In this document: positions 8,981 through 18,627 of the stretch, piece by piece
Numbering within the stretch: position 1 is the first letter of the stretch
Layout: every line of letters begins with the position of its first letter
Assembly (NCBI GenBank): GCA_964456745.1
Contig: CAYWBW010000022.1
Location: 1-33,477 of the forward strand
Length of the DNA: 33,477 nt
Origin: CAYWBW01 sp964456745
GTDB taxonomy: Bacteria; Patescibacteriota; Gracilibacteria; GCA-2401425; JAJOLG01
Direction: 5' to 3'
Notes under the pieces: generated by a model
Told to the model about the DNA's origin: nothing
What the model saw: the letters and a program-made list of their open reading frames with translations, nothing else
The model's database searches: none
Translations under genes and position numbers: made by a program

Positions 8981-9805
8981 CTATTGTGTAATTTCTGAGT
9001 AAAGCTCAGTTACTTCTTTTTCAAGTTCTCTCATATCTGAAGTCAAAAAACTTTCAAATCTTGATTGAAGCTTTTGAAATTCTAATGAACTAGTTTCTCA
9101 TTGTCATGCAAGTAACTCCAATTTTCATGATATTTCTTTCATTTCAAGATTTTTACTCATTAATTCCTGATACATCTTTTGAAGTTTTTCTCATTTCTCT
9201 TGGTACTCTTTGAATTTTGGATGATTTGCAAGGCTTGCTTGTTGAGATCTTATTATATCATCATATAACACTCTTATTTCTCAATCTAATTTTTTAATCT
9301 CTTCTGTAAAAAATCATTCAAACTTTTTCTGTAATTCTCAAAACTCTTCTCACTGCACCGTTCATTTTTGAATCAATTGTGTAATTTCCTGTTGTACAAC
9401 CCTCATTTCAGGATTATCATTCATTAAACTCTCTACAAGCTCTTGAATTTCTTCCTGCTTTTCTTGAAACTGTTTTACATTTGCATCTTTAATGTTATCA
9501 GATGTGAAAACTTCATCTTCTACAAATTGAGTGATTTGTTCTGATTCAGTATCAGAATCTGGCTCTACAACTTCTGCTTCTGGCTCAATATCAGCACTAA
9601 TCCCTTCAGTTTTCAACTCTCATAACTCTTCATTATTATCACTATGGTTATTATTTTCAGCAGTATTAACTGGCTGACTAATTTCATTTGATTTACCAAC
9701 TTGCTCATTAGAAACTGGTTTTTCAGTATTATCTGTTCAACATCAAGTAATGCTAAATCAAAGCAATATACTAAACAATATTGTAAATAAATTGAATTTT
9801 TTCAT
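8981..9805 (-). CDS. Coiled-coil lipoprotein
   Basis: The 274-residue protein has a lipoprotein signal: MKKFNLF, a hydrophobic core, and lipobox SITGC with Cys22 as the acylated residue. Residues 23-110 are acidic, Asn/Glu/Ser-rich and probably disordered. From about 110 to the end the sequence is Glu/Gln/Lys-rich with heptad spacing (QFQEKQEEIQELVESL, then ELEKEVTELYSEI), predicting two or more long coiled-coil helices. The helical part looks internally duplicated: GTVQGEEFGELQKKFEGFF resembles GQGETSSLEFQKLQSRFESFL. It is probably anchored on the outer face of the membrane. No catalytic motif is seen and the function is unknown. Confidence 0.85.
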
Positions 9806-9897
9806 ATTTAAATTATTAAATTATATTAACTAGATAATGACAATTATTTTATTTTTTTCAAGCAAAAAATAAAATGTCATCCTTGATATGTTTAATA

Positions 9898-12228
9898 CTA
9901 CTTTCACTTTTTTTCTTCTCAATCCTTCTTTTTATACTTTTGCTTTTGTTGATTGAATTTTTCTAAATCAAATTCAACAAAAATCTGTTTTCATTTTTTT
10001 TCAGTATAAAAACCTGTTTCTCACTTTTTCGCACTTTCAACCGGCAAATCCCATGTTGCAAAATCACAATCTGGATACGCCCCACATCACCAAAACATTT
10101 TTCACTTTCAAGTCTTTTTTTCAACCAATTCTCATTTCAGACACTTAGGACATTTAACATTAGTAGAAATTACAATATTTGTAAGTCATTTACAATCAGG
10201 ATACTGAACACAAGCCAAAAATTTTCAGTATCTTCACATTTTTACTTTCATCTCTCATGAACAAAGTGGACATTTTTCATTAGCATACTCTTTTTCAAAG
10301 GCTTCTCTTATCTTTTGCTCCTCTTGCGTTTCTATAGGTTTTGCATTTTTGCAATCTGGATATGCACTACATGACAAAAATTTTCAATATTTTGATAATT
10401 TAATAATCATTTCTGCTCAACATTTATCACATTTTTCTCAAGAATCTCATAAATTTGTAACATCTTCTTTCTTAATAGTTTTGTCCTTGCTTATTAAAAG
10501 TTTTTGAAAAGTAGTGTAAAAATCTTTAAGCCAAGGATTCCACTTTAATTTTCAATGAGCAACCATATCAAGATCATCTTCCATTTTGGATGTAAAATGA
10601 AGATCAACAATATTATTAAAATGCTCAACTAATAAATCGGTTACAACAAATGCTGTATCAGTTGGAATAAGTTGTTTTTGTTCCATGAAAATATAACCCC
10701 TTGATTGAATTGTTGATATTGTAGGCGCGTATGTAGATGGTCTTCAAATACCCTCCTCTTCCATTTTCTTAATTAAAGATGCTTCTGTATATCTTGCAGG
10801 TCATTTAGTAAAATGCTGTTTACTTACAACATCCTTATCCATTAACTTATCTCACAAATTCATCTCTGGCAATATAATATCATTTCCTTCTAAAGCCTCT
10901 TCTGGATTATCAGATCATTCGACATAAACTCTAATAAATCAAGGAAATTTCATAACCTGTCCATTAGCTTGAAAATCATAATTTTTTGCTTTTAATTCAA
11001 TTTTTACTGAATCAAATATTGCTTGTGGAGCCTGTGAAGCCAATGTCCTCTTCCATATAAGTTCATATAATCTTAATTCATCCCTGTCAAGTATCCGACT
11101 AAGCTCTTCTGGCTTTCTGGATACCTCAGTAGGACGAATAGCTTCGTGAGCCTCTTGGGCTCATTTTGATTTAGTTTGAAAAACTCTAGGCTTGTCCAAA
11201 ACATAATCATTTCAATATAATAATTTAAGTTCTTTTTTTGCATCTGCTAATACTTTTTTTGATAAATTCACAGAATCAGTACGCATGTAAGTAATCAAAC
11301 CAGTCATTTTTTTCTTTTCAATTTCAACTCATTCATATAATTTTTGAGCTATCCTCATAGTCCTCTTTACATTAAATCAAAGCTTTCTTGATGCTTCTTG
11401 CTGTAATGTAGAAGTTGTAAATGGAGGTGATGGATTTCTTTTAACTTCTTTTTTTTCTATATTTGCAACTTCAAACTCTTTTCATTTTACGTCTTTAACA
11501 ACTTGCTTTGCCTCTTTCCCATTAGATGGAACAAATTTTTTTCAATCTTTTTTTGTTAGCTTAGACTCAAATTCTTTTTTCTTATTTGTTTCTAATATTG
11601 CTGTAATAGTCCAATACTCCTCTGGAACAAAAGCTTGAATCTCTCTTTCTCTATCTACAACAATTCTTACACAAGAAGACTGAACTCTTCATGCAGAAAG
11701 TCAAAATCTAATTTTTTTCCAAAGAAGCGGTGAAAGCTTATATCAAACAATTCTATCTAAAAATCTTCTTGCTTGCTGCGCATGTACCAAATCATCATTA
11801 AGAGCTCTAGTATTTTCAAAAGCCTCTAAAATTGCATTTTTGGTAATTTCGTGAAAAACAACTCTCACATTTTTATGCTCTCTTTTTTTATCTAATATTT
11901 CTAGCAAATGCCATGCAATTGCTTCTCATTCGCGGTCCTCATCAGTCGCGAGATAGATTGTTGTAGATTTTTCAATTTCTCATTTAAGCTTATCAATAAT
12001 TTTCTTCTTTGCAGGAGATGATACATATATTGCTTTAAAATTATTTTCTAAATCAATTCATATATTAGCATATGGCAATTTTACTTGCGCTGCCGAAAGC
12101 TCAGATTTTTTTGCTGGTAAATCTCTAATATGTCAATTAGATGAAAGTACTTTAAAATCGCTTCATAAATACTGTTTTATAACTTTCGCTTTTGTTGGCG
12201 ACTCTACAATTACTAAATTCTTAGCCAT
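9898..12228 (-). CDS. topA: DNA topoisomerase I (type IA)
   Basis: The 776-residue enzyme relaxes negative supercoils. The Toprim domain is seen in LVIVESPTKAKVI at the start and ATDEDREGEAIAWHL near residue 120. The catalytic Tyr314 lies in GLITYMRTDSVNLS; E. coli TopA uses Tyr319. Also present are SAGRVQS, HEAIRPTE and GIGRPSTYAPTIS. Three C-terminal zinc ribbons, at about 600-745, have CDKC plus CSAYPDC, CPLC plus CVQYPDC, and CPKC plus CFGGCGAYPDC; a Lys-rich tail follows. All functional motifs are complete. The ATG lies 58 nt after lysA, with its own promoter overlapping the lysA stop. Confidence 0.97.
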
Positions 12229-12256
12229 ACTTATTTATCTTTAACATTTTATAGAA

Positions 12257-12285
12257 CTTATATTTTAAAATACAACAAAAAGCAA
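12257..12285 (-). promoter_or_regulatory. Promoter of topA
   Basis: On the minus strand TTGCTT (12280-12285) and TATAAG (12257-12262) are 17 nt apart. The leader would be about 22 nt. It lies immediately downstream of the lysA stop codon. Confidence 0.5.
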
Positions 12286-12286
12286 G

Positions 12287-13543
12287 TTAATCTTTAAAAA
12301 TATCAATTTCATTTCTCCAAATATCTTCTACTATCTCTGTTTTTCTTATTTCGACAATTTCTCAAGACTTTCTTACTAAAAGCTCTCAAGCTTCAGGGTA
12401 AGAATTGTAATTTTTTGTACTCATTGAAGAGGCATAAGATCATGACCTTTCAATAACAACAATATCTCAAATATTAGCTTTTTTTAAACTTCTAGTTTTT
12501 AATCATTCAGGGTCTCAAGGGGCAGGAGTAAAAATATCTCAAGATTCACATGCATGTCACACAACAATATAATCCTCTCTTTGCAATGAATCATTAATAA
12601 CTATTATTGGATGCTGAGCTCAATAAAGACTTGGACGAGTAAGTTCAGTCATTCATGAATTAAGTTTTAAGAATTTATATCAAGTTTTTCACGTATCACA
12701 GATATCCTGTACTACAGTAACTAAACTACAAGAATTTGCAGCTATATAAGTTCAAGGCTCAATTTCCAATACTAACTCTCTTCATGTTTCGTATTTAAAA
12801 TTTTTAAAAGATTGCTTAACCTTATTTCATATTATATTTAAATCCGCATCTTTTTCTCAAGCCATTGATCACACCTTAAATCATCATCATAAATTTAAAA
12901 CTTTCACTTCAGGAAATTTTTTAACAATATTAAGACTCATATCAGAAACTTTTGTCCAAACATTCGGATCTGAACCAGATCAAATATGAGTATGCAATCT
13001 AGTTACTTTTAAATCATATTTTTTAATTATTTTTTTGGCCTCATCTATATACTCATGCCAAATACCAAAACTTGAAGCTGGTCCTCACACATTAGTTCTA
13101 TTAGTTCATCAAGATCAGAGTCAAGGATTTATTCTAATAGATAATTCTCATCTCACATTTGCCTTTCAAAAATTTTCTAATTGATAAAGAGATGTAGCAT
13201 TGAATAAAACTCACATTCTTATCAATCAATCTAAATCATAGGGAAATTTCTGAGAAGTAAGTTGAATATTACTTGCTGGAATTCAAGCATTTATAGCCCT
13301 TATAACTTCATACTGAGAACTTGCATCAATATGAATATGTTTTTTATGCAATAATTTTAAAATATTTAAATTTGAACTTGTCTTCATTGCATATCTTACT
13401 ATTAATCAATATGCATTTGGAAAATTTAACATCTTATCTGCCTGATCATTTAACACCTTTTCTGAATAAACAAAACAAGGAGTGTAAAAATCTTCTTTTA
13501 TTTGAGAAAGATTTTTAATTGTTAAGAAATTTAATTTATCCAT
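12287..13543 (-). CDS. lysA: Diaminopimelate decarboxylase
   Basis: This 418-residue fold type III PLP enzyme converts meso-diaminopimelate to L-lysine and CO2. YAMKTSS holds the PLP lysine Lys54 (family pattern YAxKA). HTHIGSG, LGGGFK, EPGTYIAANS, and CESGDIF in the GHACESGD block match the family; that Cys and the Glu/Asp after it contribute to the active site at the dimer interface. Related group IV decarboxylases (ornithine/arginine, carboxynorspermidine) share the fold, but the neighbouring dapF favours lysA. The ATG is only 11 nt after the dapF stop, so the two genes are almost certainly co-transcribed. Confidence 0.93.
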
Positions 13544-13554
13544 GTGGACTTATT

Positions 13555-14403
13555 TTAAATTAACAAATACTCCCCTTTATAAACCTTCTCTGCAGGTCAT
13601 TTCATAATAACACTGTCACTTTTTTCTCAAGTCCATTTTATAATGAGCTCTCCTCACTTAATATCAACTTTAATGTCTTTAGATTTTTCTAATTTTCAAT
13701 TCACAATTCAAGCAACCACACTTGCACAAACTCATGTTCAACAAGAAATTGTCTCTCCACATCCCCTTTCCCAAACTCTCATTTTAATATGAGTTGAAGA
13801 AATAAACTCTACAAATTCTGTATTTATTCTATTTGGAAAATATTCCAAATTATTTTCAATAGGTTTTCAATAAATTTCCAAATCGAAAGTATCAAGATTT
13901 TCACCTTCTTTTAAATAAATTACGCAATGCGGATTTCACATGGAAACTCAAACAAAATCAAATTCTCTATCAAATGAAGCTATTTTTGTTAACTTAGTAA
14001 TTATAGGAATTTTTTCACTATCTAATATCGGTGGCCCCATATCAACTTCTACAAGTCAATTAGACATTCACAAACTTAAAATTCAAGCTCAAGTTTCAAC
14101 ACTTACTTTATCGCTAGTTTTTACTAAAGATTTATTTAGCAAATATTTCATAAAACATCTTATACCATTACCACACATCTCTGCTACGCTTCAATCAGAA
14201 TTAAACATTGTATATTTATATTGTGCTTTGCCTGATTTTTCAATTATCAATATTCAATCAGATCAAATTCAAAAACGTCTATTGCACATTTTAGAAATCA
14301 GTTTTTTTGTAAAATTGATTCAATCTAAATCGTTATTGAGATTATCTAATAAAATAAAATCATTTCATGTTCATTCAAGCTTGGTAAAAGGGATCTTTTT
14401 CAT
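13555..14403 (-). CDS. dapF: Diaminopimelate epimerase
   Basis: The 282-residue PLP-independent epimerase interconverts LL- and meso-diaminopimelate. Both catalytic cysteines are present: Cys77 in MCGNGIRC and Cys221 in ERGCGETISCGTG. The N-terminal motif KLEGTGNDF and the central GNPHCV are typical, and the length is normal. It supplies meso-diaminopimelate for the adjacent lysA and for peptidoglycan. The promoter at 14434-14462 gives a leader of about 24 nt. Confidence 0.97.
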
Positions 14404-14433
14404 TTTTTAGTTCTATTTAAAAAAACTTTTTTA

Positions 14434-14462
14434 ATACTACTTTTTTGAGTTAGATGTTGCAA
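14434..14462 (-). promoter_or_regulatory. Promoter of dapF-lysA
   Basis: On the minus strand TTGCAA (14457-14462) and TAGTAT (14434-14439) are 17 nt apart. Transcription would begin about 24 nt before the dapF ATG. A promoter for the divergent gene lies at 14536-14564. Confidence 0.5.
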
Positions 14463-14535
14463 GAAAAGAGTAATAATTTATGCGAATGTTAAAATCAATT
14501 TGTCATTCCAAGTAAGCAGGGACAATAGGATTAAC

Positions 14536-14564
14536 TTGATATTTAAAACAATTTATGCTAAAAT
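14536..14564 (+). promoter_or_regulatory. Promoter of the 184-aa hypothetical gene
   Basis: TTGATA (14536-14541) and TAAAAT (14559-14564) are 17 nt apart, and the start would be about 18 nt before the ATG at 14589. Confidence 0.5.
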
Positions 14565-14588
14565 TAAACGAATAATTCAAAATATAAT

Positions 14589-15143
14589 ATGACAAAAAAT
14601 TCCGAACAAAAAGATAATCAACCTAATTTTGAAGCATTTTATCAAAGCTTATTAAAACAAAAACCAAAACCAATTAATCAATTAAAAATAGAAGATATCC
14701 CATGATTTAAAACTACTGATTCAGTGAAAATTCCTGACAATATAATCCTAGCAAGTTTATGGTTTACTGCTTATTATAAATATACTGAACAACTTATTGA
14801 TGAACCTGAAATTTTTAAACTTGAATTAAATAATATATTATCAATGATGGTAAAATGCTATTTAAGCATTAACGATACAGACACTGCAAGATACTTTCTT
14901 CAAAGGTTAACAATCAATATTGGTGTAAAATGGGGTACAGATCTTCCAGAAAGTGGTAGTTACTGACTCGTTGCAAAAAACAAATTATGACACAGAGAAT
15001 CAATATTATCTGGTGACCATTGAACAGAGCTTAAAGAAAAATTTCTTTTTGATTTTGTTGCAAAAATTGCTAAAGAAAAAAATAATACACAAATAATAGC
15101 AAATATAGCAAAACATACTCATTCCAATGTTAAGAATACTTAA
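14589..15143 (+). CDS. Uncharacterised 184-residue soluble protein
   Basis: I do not recognise this family. The protein is mostly helical and hydrophilic, with no signal peptide or membrane segment. The N-terminal 60 residues are Gln/Lys/Asn-rich. The middle (about 55-120) is a helical block with aromatics (SLWFTAYYKYTEQL) and a motif MMVKCYLSINDTDTARYF suggesting a TPR-like helix pair. A conserved-looking stretch WGTDLPESGSYG and a later HRESILSGDHG follow. Five TGA codons fall in the second half and N-terminus as plausible glycines. It stands alone between divergent dapF and the Fic gene, with its own promoter and terminator. Confidence 0.75.
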
Positions 15144-15163
15144 ATATTTAAGACCTTTTTTTT
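15139..15163 (+). terminator. Possible terminator of the hypothetical gene
   Basis: A small palindrome, CTTAAATATTTAAG (15139-15152), overlaps the stop codon and is followed by a run of eight T (15156-15163). The stem is short and A/U only, so confidence is modest. Confidence 0.4.
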
Positions 15164-15233
15164 ACCTATTATAGCACAGATAAGCCAAAATAGCAATAGA
15201 TATAACAGTATGTATTCACTTTTTAAGCAGATC

Positions 15234-15332
15234 GTCTTTGCGATGAACGTAATGAAATGAAGTGAAGAAGCAATCCATATGCCAGTTAAATACATTACTA
15301 CACATGGATTGCTTCGCTTTGCTCGCAAAGAC
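15234..15332. repeat. REP-like palindromic element
   Basis: The ends GTCTTTGCGA (15234-15243) and TCGCAAAGAC (15323-15332) are inverted copies, as are AAGCAATCCAT (15268-15278) and ATGGATTGCTT (15304-15314). TTTAAGCA/TGCTTAAA flanks the unit on both sides. The element is visibly richer in G+C than its surroundings. It resembles the widespread non-coding palindromes of the type TTGCGAGC..GAAGCAATCC found in many bacterial genomes. The left arm carries an extra degenerate stretch, so this copy is partly decayed. Confidence 0.7.
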
Positions 15333-15413
15333 AGATGTTTTGCTTAAAGCAAATTACTAAAAAGGTGAATACATACATATAACATATGAAATTGTATACA
15401 TTCAACCTTTTTC

Positions 15414-15464
15414 TTGCAAATTATATGAATATCGGTTATACTTATTTTATAAACTATCCGATAT
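15414..15464 (+). promoter_or_regulatory. Promoter and possible operator of the Fic gene
   Basis: TTGCAA (15414-15419) and TTATAC (15436-15441) are 16 nt apart. A 7-bp inverted repeat, ATATCGG (15429-15435) and CCGATAT (15458-15464), brackets the -10 and the start of transcription and could bind a repressor, perhaps the Fic protein itself through its C-terminal domain. The second arm ends 4 nt before the ATG. Confidence 0.4.
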
Positions 15465-15468
15465 ACTA

Positions 15469-16383
15469 ATGCTAAATCGAATATTAAAGAGAATTGAAGA
15501 AAAAAAGAAACAAATTGACAAACACAGGCCATTTCCTGATGCAATTATTAATCACCTAAAAGAATTTATTTCTATAGAATGGACTTATAATTCTAATGCA
15601 ATTGAGTGAAATAGCTTAAGCCTTCGTGAAACTAAGCTTGTTTTACAGGAAGGAATAACAATCAAGGGGAAAACTCTTCGGGAGCATTTTGAAATAAAAA
15701 ATCACGAAAAAACTATTAATTATTTAGAAAAAATTGTAAAAACAAACTATAAACTCAAAAATTCAGATATTTTTGATATCCACTCACTTGTCTTAGACTG
15801 AATAGAAGAAGATTTCAAAGGAAGATATCGCAATGGACAAATAAGAATACTAGGTGCAAACTTTGTTCCTCCAAGTGCTCTTAAAATATCTGATCTTATG
15901 GAAGAATTAATAGATTGGAACAATCGCAATCCAGAGAATCTAGATATTGTTACCTTAGTCTCAAGAGTTCATCATAAATTTGTATGGATTCATCCATTTT
16001 TTGATGGGAATTGAAGAACAGGAAGATTAATTATGAACCTTTTGTTAATGAAATACTGATATCCACCAGCCGTGATTCTTAAAAATGATCAACAAAAATA
16101 TTATAATGCTTTAAATCAGGCAAATAAATCAAATTATGACAAGCTAATACTTGTAATTGCGCAAGCTATTGAGAGATCTTTAGATATTTACTTAAACGCA
16201 ATAAAACAAAAACACAATGAAGACTTTGTACCATTATCAAAATTAGCAAATAAATCCCCTTATTCACAAGAGTATCTAAGCTTACTTGCAAGACAATGAA
16301 AAATTGATGCCTTTAAACAAAATAGAAACTGGCTATCTACACAAAAAGCTATTGATGAATATATTAATAATATATGATTATAA
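15469..16383 (+). CDS. Fic-domain protein (class II, N-terminal inhibitory motif)
   Basis: The 304-residue protein carries the Fic core HPFFDGNGRTGRLIMN, with catalytic His175, and an N-terminal inhibitory helix SNAIEGN whose Glu46 is the expected auto-inhibitory glutamate. Fic enzymes transfer AMP, or another phosphate-linked group, from a nucleotide to a hydroxyl of a target protein. KTLREHFEIKNHEK and the RYRNGQIRI flap region are also typical. The C-terminus (about 265-304) has LSTQKAIDEYI and looks like a small winged-helix domain, as in many class II Fic proteins. Glycines in both the inhibitory motif and the catalytic loop are TGA codons. No antitoxin gene is adjacent, consistent with built-in inhibition. 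The CGG in KTLREH falls at a conserved arginine. Confidence 0.93.
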
Positions 16384-16498
16384 ATTGCTGCTTAATTAAT
16401 GACCTACTTTTTTATACTAAAAATTTAAAAATGACAAAAACTAAATATTAAATTTCACATTTATAAAAATACTTACCTACATACCTGAGTTATTATCC

Positions 16499-16526
16499 TT
16501 GATATTTACCAAATATAAACTAAACT
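16499..16526 (+). promoter_or_regulatory. Possible promoter of the threonine synthase gene
   Basis: TTGATA (16499-16504) and TAAACT (16521-16526) are 16 nt apart, about 25 nt before the ATG. The -10 is weak. Confidence 0.35.
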
Positions 16527-16549
16527 CACTCGGTTTTAATTTTAAATCA

Positions 16550-18379
16550 ATGAAAGCTTACTATCTTAAATGCTATCTTTGTTGAAAAAAACACAAAGAA
16601 TCAGAATCTGTAACCGACTGCATAAAATGCAATGGGCCACTTGAAACTTATTATGATTATAAATTAATTAGCGAAAGACTTAACATAAACACGATTAAAA
16701 CTGTTCCAATTTCTACAATGAAATATTCAGCTTTTTATCCTGTTGATGATTATAAAAACATGATATCTCTTGAAGAATGAAATACTCCTTTGGTGCATGC
16801 TAAAAGGCTCTGAAAATGTCTAAACTTGAATAATTTATATATTAAAAATGAATGAATGAACCCAACCTGATGCTTTAAAGACAGGTGAACTGTAATTGAA
16901 GTAACAAAAGCAAAAGAGCTTTGATATAAATGAATCTGCGTAGCTTCAACCTGAAACATGGCTGCCTCAGTGGCTGCTTATTCCTCATCTAGCAACATCC
17001 CCTGTTATGTTTTAGTTCCAGAATGAACACCGATATGAAAACTGGCCCAAGCATTGAGTTTTTGAGCAAGGATAATCCAAATTAGATCATCATATTCAAT
17101 GTGTGCTCGTCTTGCCGTACAAATGTCTAAAAAATTCTGATATTATCTTGCATGAGACTATACATTTAGATCAGAGGGGCAAAAAACCTGTTGATATGAA
17201 ATCATAGAACAACTCTTTTGGAATTGTCCTGATTATATTGTATGTCCAATATGATGATGAACAAATCTCCATGCTATTTATAAATGAATTAGAGAATTTC
17301 AATTACTATGAATTATAAACAAAATTCCTAAACTAATCTGAGTTCAGACACCATGATGTAATCCAGTATACAAGGCTTTTAAAGAAAAAAGGAAAGACTT
17401 TGATGTTCAAGAAAATCCATCCACTATAGCTTCTGCTATGGCAGTATGAGATCCTGCTGATTGAGAAAAAATACTGTCTGATATATATGAATCAAAATGA
17501 ATTGTTGTCGAAGTGACAGACAATCAAATACTGCTAGCTCAGGCGAAACAATCTAAAAATGAATGAATATTTGCAGAGCCATCATGAGCAATGGCACTAG
17601 CAGCAGTTACAAAATTAAATGATAAAAATAAATTTAAAAAAGATGATGTAATCGTATGTATTGCTAATTGAAACTGACTCAAAGATCCAAAAGCTCCACT
17701 TAAACTTTATTCTCAGCCCACCTCAATAGAACCAAACTTTGAAGAAGTAGAGCGCTACGTCGATCAAAAACTATACTCTGTTTGAAAAAATATATTGTGA
17801 AAAGAGAAAGACAAAATACTTTTTAAAAATAAGGTTAATGCCAAAGAATTAGAAACTATCTTAAGAAATGAATATTGAATAAATGCTGACAAGAATCTTA
17901 TTAACGCTGTAACACAGGAAATTACAGACTTCTTAAGAAAATGAAAATCAGTAAATAAAACAGATTTAAAATTTATTCTCGAAGAAATTTTAGACGAAAT
18001 TCACTTGAAAGAAAAAACGATAGAAATCATAGATTTCAAAGCTGAAACCGAGCTTTATGAAAAAGCAAAAGCCAACTTACAAGTAATGGCTTTTTGAGAA
18101 GAAATACATATAAGCTCGCAATGAGTTTGACTTGTTGATGCAACAATAAATGCTTTAAAAAAATGACTTATTAAACATGACAAATTACGTATTCAGCTTG
18201 AAGACTATGAAGTTGAAATAGGTTCAAAATGATCCGATGCCACTGTTACAGTTAAAATGACATTATCTGATAAGAATTGAAATAAAGTATTAGCAAAAAC
18301 AACTTCACCAGATGTAATTATAGCTTCGATAAAAGCTTATGAAAAGTGATTTAATTTGTTATATGGGAAAAAGGATTAG
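16550..18379 (+). CDS. thrC: Threonine synthase fused to a LeuA-type allosteric domain
   Basis: The 609-residue protein starts with a four-cysteine zinc ribbon (C8, C11, C24, C27), then a fold type II PLP domain typical of ThrC: EEGNTPLV, NPTGCFKDRG with PLP Lys110, STGNMAAS, PIGGGTNLHAI and AEPSGAMALAA. Threonine synthase makes threonine from O-phosphohomoserine. ThrC normally ends near 350-400 residues. Here a helical linker (about 400-500) leads to a domain at about 505-606 with GVGLVDATINALKKG, then DATVTVKMTLSDKNGNKVLAKTT and SPDVIIASIKAYEKG. That is the pattern of the C-terminal regulatory (leucine-binding) domain of 2-isopropylmalate synthase. This suggests allosteric control of ThrC, perhaps by isoleucine, leucine or threonine. 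ilvC follows on the same strand. Confidence 0.9.
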
Positions 18380-18426
18380 GTGTTTGATCAAGTCATGGGA
18401 AACAGGATTAGGTGTTTGATCAAGTT
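18363..18426. repeat. 32-bp tandem duplication across the thrC stop codon
   Basis: The 32 bases at 18363-18394 are repeated directly at 18395-18426 with two differences. The unit contains the last five codons and TAG of thrC. The second copy lies after the stop and is non-coding, so this looks like a recent slippage or replication duplication. Confidence 0.9.
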
Positions 18427-18445
18427 AAAAGACTCTATTTGTTTT

Positions 18446-18570
18446 AAGAATTTTTATAATTTTTGAAATAAATCAGAATTTTTAAATTATAAATTGATGT
18501 TTTAAAAAAATTTGTGAATTAATTAATTATTTATAAAAATTAAAAATTGCAAAAATTATAAAAATTTCTT
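18446..18570. repeat. 20-bp inverted repeat upstream of ilvC
   Basis: The arm at 18446-18465 (AAGAATTTTTATAATTTTTG) is the inverse of 18550-18570 with one extra base in the right arm. The interior, about 84 nt, can also fold partly on itself. The right arm ends at the -35 box of the ilvC promoter. A core of 16 bases of the left arm recurs at 19751-19766, downstream of ilvC. It may act as the thrC terminator or be a mobile remnant; the composition is almost pure A/T. Confidence 0.5.
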
Positions 18571-18597
18571 GCCCATTAATCACATAATAAGTATTAT
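18569..18597 (+). promoter_or_regulatory. Promoter of ilvC
   Basis: TTGCCC (18569-18574) and TATTAT (18592-18597) are 17 nt apart, with a leader of about 24 nt. No T-box or leader-peptide attenuator is visible between it and the ATG. Confidence 0.5.
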
Positions 18598-18627
18598 GCA
18601 CCTATAAAAAATTTAACCTCACACAAA

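Larger units (their letters stand above)
15144..15468. other. Intergenic region with palindromic element and hairpin
   Basis: The 325 bp between the hypothetical and Fic genes hold a poly-T terminator, a palindromic element (15234-15332, with outer arms to about 15348), a further hairpin (15359-15412, arms AAAAAGGTGAAT and ATTCAACCTTTTT with one bulged base), and the Fic promoter. A minus-strand frame across the element is explained by the repeat and is not called as a gene. Confidence 0.65.

Noticed and set aside
13940..14410. Plus-strand 156-residue frame
   Set aside because: It is the antisense of dapF, whose catalytic motifs are complete on the minus strand.
15140..15328. Minus-strand 62-residue frame starting MRAKRSNP
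   Set aside because: It lies across the palindromic element, and its start is the translation of the repeat; such spurious peptides are common wherever these repeats occur.
18380..18627. T-box or leader-peptide attenuator before ilvC
   Set aside because: No T-box core sequence and no branched-chain-rich short frame was seen; only an A/T-only inverted repeat and a promoter.
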